From Aequorivita sp. (GTDB lineage: Bacteria; Bacteroidota; Bacteroidia; Flavobacteriales; Flavobacteriaceae), in the NCBI GenBank assembly GCA_024637015.1, contig JAGXGE010000004.1:434001-498000 (forward strand): a DNA stretch of 64,000 bases, given 5' to 3'. The translations under genes and the position numbers were made by a program. Below the pieces are notes generated by a model. It saw nothing but the letters and a program-made list of their open reading frames with translations. It was not told where the DNA came from and made no database searches. Below, in pieces: positions 1 through 9,139 of this stretch; the first letter of the stretch is position 1, and each line of letters begins with the position of its first letter.

Positions 1-301
1 GCGGTTTGACTTTTCCTAAAAAAAGAAAGAGCATCACAAATTTCTTGCCGTGAATTTCGTCAAGCATTTGTTTGTTAAGCCGATATGCTTCGCGAAGTTG
101 CCTTTTTACACGGTTTCGATCGACAGCAGATTTAAAATTTCGTTTCGGAACAGCGAAAGCAGCGAGGTTGGTTTCAATATTTTCCTTCGGAAGAAAAAAA
201 ACTTTTATAGGAAATTTGGAATGGGTTTTTCCCTCCAAAAACAAATTTTCAATTGTTTTGGAACTTTTTAGTTTTTCTTTTTTTGGAAATTTTTGATTCA
301 C
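1..301 (-). CDS. rnpA: Ribonuclease P protein component, 3' end cut by window edge
   Basis: Protein subunit of RNase P, which helps the catalytic RNA remove 5' leaders from pre-tRNAs. Reading the minus strand from a GTG at 301 gives an open frame of about 100 residues to the window edge. It contains the family signature NRVKRQLREAYRLNK (around residues 65-80), preceded by a basic N-terminus (NQKFPKKEKLK) and the beta-strand FAVPKRNFKSAV, all typical of RnpA. No in-frame ATG lies upstream, so GTG is the likely start. A rho-independent terminator of the next gene lies 18 bp upstream, so rnpA has its own transcription start. The C-terminus is outside the window. Confidence 0.88.
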   Translation of the reverse strand, partial: MNQKFPKKEKLKSSKTIENLFLEGKTHSKFPIKVFFLPKENIETNLAAFAVPKRNFKSAVDRNRVKRQLREAYRLNKQMLDEIHGKKFVMLFLFLGKVKP

Positions 302-318
302 AATGTAAATATATAAAA

Positions 319-350
319 AGACCCCGCAGTAATTAGTACTTGCGAGGTCT
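319..350 (-). terminator. Rho-independent terminator after the M1 peptidase gene
   Basis: On the minus strand the 8-bp stem GACCTCGC/GCGGGGTC (one G-U pair) encloses a 14-nt loop and is followed by TTTTTATATATTT. It lies about 25 bp beyond the M1 peptidase stop codon and separates that operon from rnpA. Confidence 0.75.
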
Positions 351-373
351 CTTTGAAAAAAGGAAAGTAAAGA

Positions 374-2209
374 TTATTTGTTTTCGTAAATATTGTTATT
401 AGGATTAATATCTGCCATTCTTTGTGTGGCGTCAATCATCATATTTTTTACTTTTTTTCCGTTCTTTATTTCAAAAGTATAGGTTGGGTATGCCCACGGC
501 CAATCCTCTAAAACCGTTCGTTTTAATTCGCTAAACGGATTGGGTTTTTCGCCCCACATCATTCGCAAGGGAATGTAGAAAAGTTCTTGTGAACCATCTT
601 CATAGGTTACGTAAAGATCTATAGGCATTGGCATCAAACCAATTCTTTCTAAAGTTACATTAGTTTTTTCGCCATCTATTTCAACTGCTTTAATTCCATA
701 GTCAATGGTATTTGTAGTTTGTGTCCAATCCATTAAATACCAATCAAGTTCAAAACCAGAAACTTTTTCCGCTGTGCGGATAAAATCGTTTGGCGTTGGA
801 TGCTTGAATTTGAAATCTGAATAATAACGTTTCAATGTTTTTGAAAGGTTTACTGGACCAACAACATATGCCAACTGTGATAAAAATACTGAGCCTTTGC
901 TGTAAGCATTTACTCCATAAGCGCGATTGGTTGCATAACGATCTGCATGTGTGGTTTGCGGTTGCTCTTTGCCGCTATTAGCCGTAAGAAGATAACCTCT
1001 GTAAGAACCAGCATGCGGATTTGGTTTTTTCTCATTCATCACATAATTCATTGCTTCGCTGGAAATGTAAGAAGTGAAACCTTCGTCCATCCATTCGTGC
1101 TTGCTTTCATTAGTAGCCAAAACAAACTGAAACCAAGAATGTGCAAGCTCGTGTGCGGTTACGCCAACCAAACTTCCGAAATTTCGTTCGCCGGTAATCA
1201 TGGTGCACATGGCGTATTCCATTCCGCCGTCACCACCTTGGATTACGGAGTATTGCTCGTAAGGATATTGCCCCACATTTTCATTGTAAAACTCCATCAA
1301 CTCAGCAGTTTTTGGCTGTAGGTTTTTCCAGTTTTCAGCAATTTCGGGATCGTTTTTATAAAAGAAATGAAGTGTAACGCCGTTGGGTCCTGGATATGTA
1401 TCGTGAACGTAATTATCATCTGCCGCCCACGCAAAATCGTGAACATCTGGTGCCAAGAAGTGCCAAGTGTATTTTCCTTTTATGGGGTGCATTGGTTTCT
1501 GACCAGGAACGGTATAGCCATGACCTACTTCAGCGGGATTTTGAAGATAGCCAGTACCACCAATCGTGTAACTTTCATCAATACTTATAGTAACATCAAA
1601 ATCGCCCCAAACACCGTGAAACTCTCGGGCAATGTATGGATCGGCATGCCAACCTTCAAAGTCGTATTCAGCAAGTTTTGGGTACCATTGAGTCATTGTA
1701 AGGGCAACGCCGTCCGCATTGTTTCTTCCGGAACGACGGATTTGCAATGGCACTTGTGCATCCCAATTCATATTAAAAACCGTGTTTTCACCTGGAAGAA
1801 TTGGCTTGTTAAGCATTACTTCCATCACCGTCCCTTTAATTACATACTTTGCCGCAACATTATCTTGTGTGAAAAGTGTTGGCTTGATATAACCAATTTC
1901 CGAAGGGGAAAGTTTGGAAATTCTGTCCATAATACGGCTGTCGGGATCTGCAATAGTTCGCGAACGCACATCCATTTCACTACCTGGTTGAAAAGCATTG
2001 AAATAAAGATGATAGAAAACCTTTTTTAAAGTATCGGGAGAATTGTTTGTGTATTTCAACTCCTGTGTGCCTTTATATTGAAAGGTTTTTACGTCCATTT
2101 GAACGTTCATTTTATAATCAACTTCTTGTTGCCAATAGCTGTTGTTGTTTTGTGCAAGAGCCGAAAAAAATACTGCTGTTAAAAAGAATCCGTTTAAGAT
2201 GTGCTTCAT
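374..2209 (-). CDS. Secreted M1-family metallopeptidase (aminopeptidase N-like)
   Basis: A 611-residue exported zinc peptidase expected to remove N-terminal residues from peptides. Residues 1-19 form a signal peptide ending FSALAQ. The gluzincin site is complete: H353-E354-L-A-H357 with the third ligand E376 in WMDEGF, exactly 18 residues further on. The exopeptidase loop G328-G-M-E-Y332 replaces the classical GAMEN. A later YGVNAYSKGSVFL segment probably supplies the transition-state tyrosine. The start codon overlaps the stop of the upstream S8 protease gene as ATGA, so translation is probably coupled and the two form an export/peptide-degradation operon. No C-terminal gliding-type (T9SS) sorting domain is seen, so a periplasmic location is likely. 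Confidence 0.9.
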   Translation of the reverse strand: MKHILNGFFLTAVFFSALAQNNNSYWQQEVDYKMNVQMDVKTFQYKGTQELKYTNNSPDTLKKVFYHLYFNAFQPGSEMDVRSRTIADPDSRIMDRISKLSPSEIGYIKPTLFTQDNVAAKYVIKGTVMEVMLNKPILPGENTVFNMNWDAQVPLQIRRSGRNNADGVALTMTQWYPKLAEYDFEGWHADPYIAREFHGVWGDFDVTISIDESYTIGGTGYLQNPAEVGHGYTVPGQKPMHPIKGKYTWHFLAPDVHDFAWAADDNYVHDTYPGPNGVTLHFFYKNDPEIAENWKNLQPKTAELMEFYNENVGQYPYEQYSVIQGGDGGMEYAMCTMITGERNFGSLVGVTAHELAHSWFQFVLATNESKHEWMDEGFTSYISSEAMNYVMNEKKPNPHAGSYRGYLLTANSGKEQPQTTHADRYATNRAYGVNAYSKGSVFLSQLAYVVGPVNLSKTLKRYYSDFKFKHPTPNDFIRTAEKVSGFELDWYLMDWTQTTNTIDYGIKAVEIDGEKTNVTLERIGLMPMPIDLYVTYEDGSQELFYIPLRMMWGEKPNPFSELKRTVLEDWPWAYPTYTFEIKNGKKVKNMMIDATQRMADINPNNNIYENK

Positions 2210-3876
2210 AGTTTAGACATTTTATCAGCCATAATCAGGGCATTATACAAATTAACCATTTTTCCAGATTTTGAAATGTTTGTAAAAGAATCTGTATTTG
2301 AAGCTTCGCCGCCTAAAACAACTTTTGTGTTTGTTGAAAGCCCACTATCCATAATAATTTGTTTTACTTGTTTTGCAGAAAGTTTTGGATAATAAGAACG
2401 AATCATTGCAGCAACTCCAGCAACTTCTGGTGCTGCCATTGAAGTTCCTTGTAAAAATTCATAAGTATTTAAAGGAGTAGTTGACCAAATTTTCACTCCT
2501 GGTGCAAAAACGTCAACATTTGTTTTTCCATAGTTTGAAAAGTCTGCAACCAATTCGCCTCCATATCTATAGTTAAGCGCCCCAACAGTCAAAAAGGAAT
2601 CGGCCATTTCTGAACCGTTGTCTATTTGGTCGTTTGGGTAAATATTTACAGTGTCCAAATCCAAGCCATCGTTTCCAGCAGCATTTACGATTAAAACATC
2701 TTTTGAGGCAGCATATTTAATGGCTTCATAAACCCAATCTGCATGTGGCGAGTAGTATTTACCGAAACTTGTATTTAAAACTTTTGCTCCGTTGTCCACG
2801 GCATAACGAATGGCCAGTGCAATGTCTTTATCATACTCATCACCATCTGGCACCGCACGAACCACTAAAATTTTTACGTTGTTTGCCACACCGTCCATTC
2901 CAATTTTGTTGTTGCGTTGTGCCGCAATTATACCGGACACGTGTGTACCGTGTTTTACGTTTTTTCTAGTAGGGTCCGGTCCCGCAACATTATTGTCTCC
3001 ATAAATATTGTCTGAAATATCTTCGGGGTTATCGCCTAAAACATCACGAAAATCTTTTGTCATATTAAAATTGTTGTCAATTCTTCCGGTGAAGTATTCT
3101 ATATCTCCTTCTATACCTTCAACAACCTCTGGGACCGAATCTGCATAGTTTAGCATTTGGTTGAGCATTGCAATTTGTTGCAGTTCTTGTGCTGAAGGAT
3201 TTTTTATTGCAGCGAGATCTTCTTTGGTGTAATCAGCCTTCCCCATTTTTTTGGCCATCGCTTCGTGAGTTGGTTTTAATTGCGAAAGGATTTGTTCGTA
3301 ACGGGCCTTATTAGCAGTAATTTCTGAAAATTCCTTTTCGTATTCTGACTTCGCTTTTTGATATATTGCGTATTCTTTTCTATCTGCTGCGCTGATGGAA
3401 GATTCACTTTTTCCTTCATATTTTGGCTTTAATTTTCTGATGATGCGAACGTATTCCATGTTTTCACCTTCGATGTCACCAAGAAAATTCCAACCGTGTA
3501 TGTCATCTACAAAGCCATTTTTATCGTCATCTATCCCATTTCCAGCTATTTCGCCTGGATTGGTCCAAATAACATTTTTAAGATCTTCGTGATCAATATC
3601 TACGCCACTGTCAATAACACCCACAATTACCGTTTCGCCTTTGCGTTTTTTGATAATTTTGTTGTAGGCTTTATCCACGCTCATTCCCGGAACCGTATCT
3701 TTTACCAAGTCCATTGCTGGCCAGTGCTTCAATTGTGCATCAGCAAGTGGTGAATTTTTTAAAGGGTTGGTATCGATATTCTGGATTGGGGTGGCAACAA
3801 TTGAAGCACCGCTGCCACAGCTGACCATAACAGTTGACATTGCAACTGCAAAAAGAGTTATCTTAAAAAGTTTCAT
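2206..3876 (-). CDS. Subtilisin-like S8 serine protease, lipoprotein
   Basis: A 556-residue protease with a lipoprotein signal peptide (lipobox VMVSC, Cys20). The catalytic triad is complete: D89 in VIDSGVD, H309 in HGTHVSG and S479 in GTSMAAPEVAG, with oxyanion Asn402 in AAGND. About 220 residues separate Asp and His, far more than the roughly 30 in subtilisin; the extra segment (about 140-290) is highly charged and probably alpha-helical or coiled-coil. Such insertions occur in Bacteroidota S8 lipoproteins. The gene comes first in an operon with the M1 peptidase, overlapping it by 4 nt. It is likely anchored in the outer or inner membrane facing the periplasm. The protease assignment is firm; its substrate is unknown. 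Confidence 0.92.
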   Translation of the reverse strand: MKLFKITLFAVAMSTVMVSCGSGASIVATPIQNIDTNPLKNSPLADAQLKHWPAMDLVKDTVPGMSVDKAYNKIIKKRKGETVIVGVIDSGVDIDHEDLKNVIWTNPGEIAGNGIDDDKNGFVDDIHGWNFLGDIEGENMEYVRIIRKLKPKYEGKSESSISAADRKEYAIYQKAKSEYEKEFSEITANKARYEQILSQLKPTHEAMAKKMGKADYTKEDLAAIKNPSAQELQQIAMLNQMLNYADSVPEVVEGIEGDIEYFTGRIDNNFNMTKDFRDVLGDNPEDISDNIYGDNNVAGPDPTRKNVKHGTHVSGIIAAQRNNKIGMDGVANNVKILVVRAVPDGDEYDKDIALAIRYAVDNGAKVLNTSFGKYYSPHADWVYEAIKYAASKDVLIVNAAGNDGLDLDTVNIYPNDQIDNGSEMADSFLTVGALNYRYGGELVADFSNYGKTNVDVFAPGVKIWSTTPLNTYEFLQGTSMAAPEVAGVAAMIRSYYPKLSAKQVKQIIMDSGLSTNTKVVLGGEASNTDSFTNISKSGKMVNLYNALIMADKMSKL

Positions 3877-3980
3877 TTGTATATAATATTTGTTTTAGTG
3901 TAAGATTGAATGCCCGTATTACTCACTTTCTTTTTTGTTTAGAAATTTATGAATGGGCATTTCATTTTAGAAATAAAGTA

Positions 3981-4841
3981 TTAATTAAAAAATTCATTGA
4001 GCGATAAGGTTTCGTTTAGTCGAACTCCTTTGTCAGTATTTTGCACGGTTATTATCGGGTTGTGAGCGTCGTGCTCTAAGAAAAGATAAAATTTGTTTTC
4101 TGCCGCTTTGTTTAGGAACTTTTCCTTTTCGGGAAGCGTCAGCAATGGGCGTGTATCATATCCCATCACAAAAGGAAGCGGCAAGTGGCCCGCAGTTGGA
4201 AGTAAATCTGCCATAAAAACTAGCGTTTTTCCTTTGTAATTAATATGCGGAATCATTTGTTTATCTGTATGCCCATCTGCAAAAAGAATTCCGAAGTCAA
4301 GTTCATTAGCTTCCGAAAAATCTGAAACGGGTTTTGAAACAAACTTCAGCTGCCCGCTTTCCTGCATCGGTAAAATATTTTCTTTTAAAAAGGAAGCCTG
4401 TTCCCTTCTGTTGGGCTCTATAGCCCATTGCCAATGGTCTTTATTGCTCCAATAGGTCGCGTTTTTGAAAGCCGGCTCATACCCTGTACGGTCCTTGTTC
4501 CACTGTATTCCTCCGCCGCAATGATCAAAGTGTAGATGTGTCATAAAAACATCGGTAATATCATCTTTGAGAAAGCCGTGTTTTTTCAAAGAATCGGCAA
4601 GGTTGTACTCGCCCCAACGATAGTAATAACCAAAGAATTTATCACTTTGTTTATTACCCATTCCGGTATCTATTAGCGTAAGCCGGTTGCCGTTTTCAAT
4701 AAGAAGGCAGCGTGCGGCAATGTCTATCATGTTATTTTCGTCAGCTGGATTGGTTTTGGTCCAAAGGGTTTTTGGCACAACGCCAAACATAGCGCCTCCA
4801 TCAAGTTTAAAATTGCCAGCTTCAATAGGGAATAATTGCAT
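3981..4841 (-). CDS. MBL-fold metallo-hydrolase
   Basis: A 286-residue cytoplasmic protein of the metallo-beta-lactamase superfamily. It carries the zinc motif H102-L-H104-F-D106-H107, a third-histidine GHT motif (H191) and a later Asp (about D212) followed by H219. The overall layout (TGMGNKQSDKF after the first strand, THLHFDHCGG, then FADGHTDKQMIPH) resembles the lactonase/arylsulfatase-like branch, for instance N-acyl homoserine lactonase relatives, but the substrate cannot be read from sequence. It has no signal peptide. It is separated from the downstream S8/M1 pair by about 100 bp and is divergent from the antiporter gene, so it is probably a single-gene unit. Confidence 0.85.
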   Translation of the reverse strand: MQLFPIEAGNFKLDGGAMFGVVPKTLWTKTNPADENNMIDIAARCLLIENGNRLTLIDTGMGNKQSDKFFGYYYRWGEYNLADSLKKHGFLKDDITDVFMTHLHFDHCGGGIQWNKDRTGYEPAFKNATYWSNKDHWQWAIEPNRREQASFLKENILPMQESGQLKFVSKPVSDFSEANELDFGILFADGHTDKQMIPHINYKGKTLVFMADLLPTAGHLPLPFVMGYDTRPLLTLPEKEKFLNKAAENKFYLFLEHDAHNPIITVQNTDKGVRLNETLSLNEFFN

Positions 4842-4935
4842 ATTATGAATGAAATGAGCTGCAAATTAATAAAAGCGTTACACTCCGATGGGCGCTGAGT
4901 AAATTAATTATGCTATTTTTAACAAATTCTTAATG

Positions 4936-4965
4936 TTTTGTGGGAATCAAATATGCTTAATTTAG
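4936..4965 (+). promoter_or_regulatory. Possible Bacteroidota-type promoter for the antiporter gene
   Basis: TTTTG (4936-4940), 17 bp, then TAATTTAG (4958-4965), one mismatch from the TAnnTTTG -7 consensus. It ends 16 bp before the ATG, which would give a very short leader. Confidence 0.35.
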
Positions 4966-4981
4966 CCGAAAACCTAACTAA

Positions 4982-6844
4982 ATGGTAGAGCTTGCTGGAA
5001 TTATAATTTTAGGAATATTGGCCCAATGGGTTGCATGGAAATTTAAAATTCCGGCTATTCTCCCTTTGATTTTGATTGGTCTTTTGGTTGGTCCGCTCTC
5101 TACTTTTATGTCTGAAGACGGAAACCAATGGCTCCAGCCTATATGGAATGGCGAGAAAGGACTTTTTCCAGGCGAAAATCTTTTCTATTTTGTTTCCCTT
5201 GCGGTAGGTATTATTCTTTTTGAAGGCGGACTAACCTTAAAACGTGGTGAGATTTCAAAAGTTGGCCCCGTAATCGGGAAGCTGATAAGTATAGGCGCAG
5301 CCATTACATTTATTGGTGCAGGTGTTGCGGCGCATTACGTTTTTGGTCTCAGTTGGCGCATATCTTTCCTTTTTTCGGCTTTAATAATTGTAACTGGACC
5401 TACGGTAATTACTCCAATTCTTAGAAATATTCCGCTTAAGAAAGATGTGGCGGCTGTTCTTCGTTGGGAAGGAATTCTCATTGATCCTATTGGTGCTCTT
5501 GTGGCCGTACTTGTTTATGAGTTTATAAGCGTTGAGGGTGATTCGGGCTATACAAAACAGGCATTATTGGATTTTGGAAAAATTGTTTTAATAGGCATGG
5601 CTTTTGGGATTTCTGCGGGATATGCACTTTACTTTTCAATAAAAAAGAAACTTGTACCACATTATCTTTCCAACGTGGTTTCACTTTCTATGGTAATGGC
5701 GGTTTTTGTAATAAGTGATTTGTTTGCTCATGAATCTGGTCTTTTAGCTGTAGTAGTTATGGGTATGTTTCTTGGAAATAGTGATTTGCCGAGCCTTAAG
5801 GAGCTTCTTTATTTTAAGGAATCGCTCAGCGTTTTGCTGGTTTCCATACTTTTTATACTACTTGCGGCAAACATTAGCGTGGAAGACCTTTTGCTGGTTT
5901 ATAATTTGAAAACCGCTATTCTCTTGGCTATTGTTATTTTTATATTGCGCCCTTTAACGGTCTTTGCCAGTACCATAGGTTCATCGCTTAAAACAAATGA
6001 AAAATTCTTTATAAGTTGGGTTGGACCCCGCGGAATTGTTGCCGCGGGTATTTCTTCACTTTTTGGCACTCAACTGGTTTCAAAAGGTGTGGTTGGGGCA
6101 GAATATATTACTCCTTTGGTTTTTGCCGTGGTTTTGATAACCGTAATCATAAACGCCACAACAGCAAGGGTCATGGCTAGTTGGATGGGAGTCTTTTTAA
6201 AGAAATCTGAAGGAATACTTATGGTTGGGGCATCAAAAGCGTCTCGATTAATTGCCACCTATTTGCATAAAAATAATCGACATGTTGTGCTGATAGATTC
6301 CAATCAATTAAATATAAACCGAGCAAAAGAACTGGGCTTGGAGGCATTTACCGCAAACATTTATGCAGACGACCTCACAGACAATATAGAACTGAATGAT
6401 GTCGGTTATTTGCTAGCAATGACTGGTAGTGACGAGATTAATAAACAGGCAATAAATCGTTTTGGAAAATATTTTGGGGAAAACGGAACCTTCCGTTTAA
6501 TGACTTCTCAAGAAATGCGCCAACGCCAAAACCTTTCTGCAAAGGAATTGTTTTCATATACACATGACTATACCCGTTTCACGGAAGTAGCACAGGATTT
6601 CCCTTCAATCCAGGAAATTCCAGTGGGAAGCCATAACCAATTTTTACGCGTGTTAAATATTATTGGCGAAAATGAAAACGCTATTCCATTATTTATGAAG
6701 CGCCCCAACGGCTTTTTAGATCTGATCATCGCCCCAGCTGAACTGGAAGTAGAGGAAGGCAACAGTTTGGTCTATCTTGGAAAACCTATGGATTTTGAAG
6801 ATGTTGTGAATGCAACGCGAACAGAAAACGAAGGGAAAGACTAA
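4982..6844 (+). CDS. Cation:proton antiporter (CPA1/NhaP type) with TrkA domains
   Basis: A 620-residue inner-membrane protein. Residues 1 to about 400 are a string of roughly 12-13 hydrophobic helices matching Na+(K+)/H+ exchangers, including the GPTVITPILR and ESGLLAVVVMG motifs. From about residue 410 a soluble RCK/TrkA-N domain begins (GILMVGASKASRLIATYL, a variant dinucleotide-binding glycine motif), followed by a TrkA-C-like segment near the C-terminus. Fusion of an exchanger to a regulatory nucleotide-binding module suggests gating by NAD(H) or a second messenger. Expected roles are pH and monovalent cation homeostasis, useful in a marine organism. The ion cannot be told from sequence (Na+ or K+). 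Confidence 0.88.
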   Translation: MVELAGIIILGILAQWVAWKFKIPAILPLILIGLLVGPLSTFMSEDGNQWLQPIWNGEKGLFPGENLFYFVSLAVGIILFEGGLTLKRGEISKVGPVIGKLISIGAAITFIGAGVAAHYVFGLSWRISFLFSALIIVTGPTVITPILRNIPLKKDVAAVLRWEGILIDPIGALVAVLVYEFISVEGDSGYTKQALLDFGKIVLIGMAFGISAGYALYFSIKKKLVPHYLSNVVSLSMVMAVFVISDLFAHESGLLAVVVMGMFLGNSDLPSLKELLYFKESLSVLLVSILFILLAANISVEDLLLVYNLKTAILLAIVIFILRPLTVFASTIGSSLKTNEKFFISWVGPRGIVAAGISSLFGTQLVSKGVVGAEYITPLVFAVVLITVIINATTARVMASWMGVFLKKSEGILMVGASKASRLIATYLHKNNRHVVLIDSNQLNINRAKELGLEAFTANIYADDLTDNIELNDVGYLLAMTGSDEINKQAINRFGKYFGENGTFRLMTSQEMRQRQNLSAKELFSYTHDYTRFTEVAQDFPSIQEIPVGSHNQFLRVLNIIGENENAIPLFMKRPNGFLDLIIAPAELEVEEGNSLVYLGKPMDFEDVVNATRTENEGKD

Positions 6845-6885
6845 AAATAATTTTACAAAAAACCGTTTTTATAAAAACTTTTTTA

Positions 6886-7113
6886 ATGAATAAAATTTCC
6901 ATCATTATAGCGATAGTTTGTAGCCTTTCAATTTTTTCCTGTAAAAAAGATGACGGGGTGTCTTGCACCACCTGTTCTTCGCCTGAAACGGCCAGCTTTC
7001 AAGTTTGTGAGGAAAGTGACGGCAATGCTTCCGTTAACGGACAAAACACTGGAACGTCCTATGATATATACCTTTCTGGGCTGGAACAAGCAGGAGCAAG
7101 CTGTGGAAATTAA
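6886..7113 (+). CDS. Small Cys-containing lipoprotein, function unknown
   Basis: A 75-residue ORF beginning with a short hydrophobic segment and lipobox SIFSC (about Cys19) followed by KKDD, the typical Bacteroidota lipoprotein start. The mature part is short and contains four more cysteines (C-TTC, VCEE and a C-terminal CGN). It begins 41 bp after the antiporter stop and may be co-transcribed with it, and it ends 11 bp before the convergent lepA stop. I recognise no domain. The lipoprotein signal is persuasive; any function would be guesswork. Confidence 0.6.
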   Translation: MNKISIIIAIVCSLSIFSCKKDDGVSCTTCSSPETASFQVCEESDGNASVNGQNTGTSYDIYLSGLEQAGASCGN

Positions 7114-7124
7114 CTTAAAAAAAA

Positions 7125-8921
7125 TTAATCATTTAGTTTAAGTACCGCCATAAAAGCTTCCTGGGGAATTTCAACATTCCCTACTTGGCGCATACGTTTC
7201 TTTCCTTTTTTCTGCTTCTCCAAAAGTTTACGCTTTCGCGAAATATCACCACCGTAACATTTTGCGGTTACGTCTTTTCGAAGTGCTTTCACGGTTTCAC
7301 GTGCAATAATTTTTGCGCCAATGGCGGCCTGGATAGGAATATCAAATTGTTGCCGCGGAATAAGCTGACGAAGTTTTTCGCAGATTTTCTTCCCAATATC
7401 ATACGCATTATCACGGTGAAGCAAAGCAGAAAGTGCATCCACGATATTTCCATTCAAAAGAACATCAACTTTTACAAGATGTGACATTCGCATCCCTATT
7501 GGCGAATAATCAAAGGAAGCATATCCTTTTGAAACTGTTTTCAATCGGTCATAAAAATCGAAAACAATTTCTGCCAACGGCATGTCAAAAGAAAGTTCTA
7601 CTCTTTCGGTCGTTAAGTATGTTTGATTGGTGATCTCGCCTCTTTTTTCAATACAAAGCGACATAACGGAACCAACGAACTCTGATTTTGTGATGATGGT
7701 AGCTTTAATGTAAGGTTCTTCAACACGGTTCAGTTTTGAAGGGTCCGGAAGATCGGAAGGATTGTTCACCAAAATTGGTGTTTCAGGGTCTTTGTTGGAA
7801 AAGGCGTGATAAGAAACGTTTGGAACGGTTGTTATTACCGTCATATCAAACTCTCTCTCGAGTCTTTCTTGAATAATTTCCAAGTGAAGCATCCCCAAAA
7901 ACCCACAACGGAAACCGAAACCGAGTGCCATGGAACTTTCTGGAAGGAAAACCAAGGATGCATCATTCAACTGCAGTTTTTCCATGGAGTTTCGCAGTTC
8001 TTCGTAATCTTCGGTGTCCACAGGATAAATTCCAGCGAAAACCATTGGTTTCACATCCTCAAAACCTGCTATCATATTGACGGTTGGGCTTTTTGAATCT
8101 GTAATTGTATCACCTACTTTTACTTCTTTAGCCTCTTTAATTCCAGTGATTAGGTAGCCTACGTCGCCAGTTTTAACAACATCTTTGGGTTGCTGTTTTA
8201 GTTTTAGTGTTCCCACTTCATCTGCGTAATAACTTTTCCCAGTAGCCATAAATTTTATGTGCTGACCTTTTCGTATTTCGCCATTCAAAACCCTAAAATA
8301 GGTTTCAACCCCACGGAAAGGATTGTAAACAGAGTCAAAAATAAGGGCTTGTAAAGATTCGTCGGGATTGCCTTTTGGTGGCGGAATACGTTCAATAATG
8401 GCGCTTAGTATTTCATCAATTCCAAGGCCTGTTTTGGCACTTGCGGGAATTACCTCTTCGGGTTTGCAGCCCAAAAGATCCACAATATCATCGGTCACTT
8501 CCTCTATGTTTGCGGAAGGAAGATCCACTTTGTTTAGCACTGGAATGATTTCTAAATCATTTTCCAAAGCCAAATAAAGGTTCGAGATGGTCTGTGCCTG
8601 AATGCTCTGTGCCGCATCCACAATAAGCAACGCGCCTTCGCAAGCAGCAATGGAGCGGGAAACTTCGTATGAAAAATCAACATGTCCGGGAGTGTCTATC
8701 AAGTTTAGCGTATATTTTTCGCCTTTGTAAACATAATCCATTTGTATGGCGTGGCTTTTAATGGTAATGCCTCGCTCACGTTCCAAATCCATGTTGTCCA
8801 GTAATTGGTCTTGTTTTTCGCGATCGGTCACGGTGCCAGTGGCATCCAAAAGACGGTCTGCCAAGGTGCTTTTTCCGTGGTCAATGTGGGCAATAATGCA
8901 AAAATTGCGGATATTCTTCAT
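7125..8921 (-). CDS. lepA: Translation elongation factor 4 (LepA), ribosome back-translocase GTPase
   Basis: A GTPase that acts on stalled or mistranslocated ribosomes. With the start at 8921 the protein is 598 residues, the normal family length, beginning [20 protein letters not shown]-motifs are AHIDHGKST (11-19), DTPGH (76-80) and NKVD (130-133). The C-terminus has the LepA-specific basic tail with [22 protein letters not shown] longer frame opens at 8951, but the promoter -7 element TATATTTG sits at 8949-8956, and AGAAGGA lies just upstream of 8921, so 8921 is chosen. It is convergent with the small lipoprotein gene; the only dividing sequence is a short AT-rich spacer. Confidence 0.97.
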   Translation of the reverse strand: MKNIRNFCIIAHIDHGKSTLADRLLDATGTVTDREKQDQLLDNMDLERERGITIKSHAIQMDYVYKGEKYTLNLIDTPGHVDFSYEVSRSIAACEGALLIVDAAQSIQAQTISNLYLALENDLEIIPVLNKVDLPSANIEEVTDDIVDLLGCKPEEVIPASAKTGLGIDEILSAIIERIPPPKGNPDESLQALIFDSVYNPFRGVETYFRVLNGEIRKGQHIKFMATGKSYYADEVGTLKLKQQPKDVVKTGDVGYLITGIKEAKEVKVGDTITDSKSPTVNMIAGFEDVKPMVFAGIYPVDTEDYEELRNSMEKLQLNDASLVFLPESSMALGFGFRCGFLGMLHLEIIQERLEREFDMTVITTVPNVSYHAFSNKDPETPILVNNPSDLPDPSKLNRVEEPYIKATIITKSEFVGSVMSLCIEKRGEITNQTYLTTERVELSFDMPLAEIVFDFYDRLKTVSKGYASFDYSPIGMRMSHLVKVDVLLNGNIVDALSALLHRDNAYDIGKKICEKLRQLIPRQQFDIPIQAAIGAKIIARETVKALRKDVTAKCYGGDISRKRKLLEKQKKGKKRMRQVGNVEIPQEAFMAVLKLND

Positions 8922-8948
8922 AAAAATTCCTTCTCGTGCTACAAGTTG

Positions 8949-8956
8949 CAAATATA
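8949..8956 (-). promoter_or_regulatory. Promoter -7 element of lepA
   Basis: TATATTTG on the minus strand is a perfect TAnnTTTG. It implies a start of transcription near 8942, about 20 nt before the lepA ATG. No convincing -33 TTG is seen. Confidence 0.5.
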
Positions 8957-9017
8957 GATTAAAAGAGTGATTAAATGGTTTATGATTATTTGGAGTAAAA
9001 TATTTGCCTAAAGAGTG

Positions 9018-9047
9018 TTTTGATTTAATAAATTTTTAACATATTTG
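9018..9047 (+). promoter_or_regulatory. Possible promoter of the outer-membrane beta-barrel gene
   Basis: TTTTG (9018-9022), a 17-bp spacer, then CATATTTG (9040-9047), one mismatch from TAnnTTTG. This leaves a leader of about 85 nt that carries the paired 12-bp repeat. Confidence 0.4.
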
Positions 9048-9084
9048 TATCATATTGTTGTATTTCAACTATGTTAATTTGTTT

Positions 9085-9127
9085 TCTCCCCAGATAAAAT
9101 ACATAGTAACGGGTGTCTCCCCAGATA
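9085..9127 (+). repeat. Pair of 12-bp direct repeats in the 5' leader
   Basis: TCTCCCCAGATA occurs at 9085-9096 and again at 9116-9127. The centre-to-centre distance is 31 bp, about three helical turns, and the second copy ends 12 bp before the ATG of the beta-barrel gene. C-rich words of this kind are rare in the AT-rich surroundings. Confidence 0.7.
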
Positions 9128-9139
9128 TCTACTTATGTT

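Noticed and set aside
1367-2029. 220-residue plus-strand frame opposite the M1 peptidase gene
   Set aside because: Translation is rich in Cys, His, Ile and Asn without recognisable motifs, and the minus-strand frame has an intact signal peptide and HExxH site. It is a shadow frame.
3909-3963. AATGCCC/GGGCATT inverted words in the S8 leader
   Set aside because: Only 7-bp arms separated by about 40 nt, and no T-tract; too weak to be a terminator or a defined operator.
8922-8951. Longer lepA N-terminus starting at 8951
   Set aside because: It overlaps the promoter -7 element, and all LepA proteins start near MKNIRNF.
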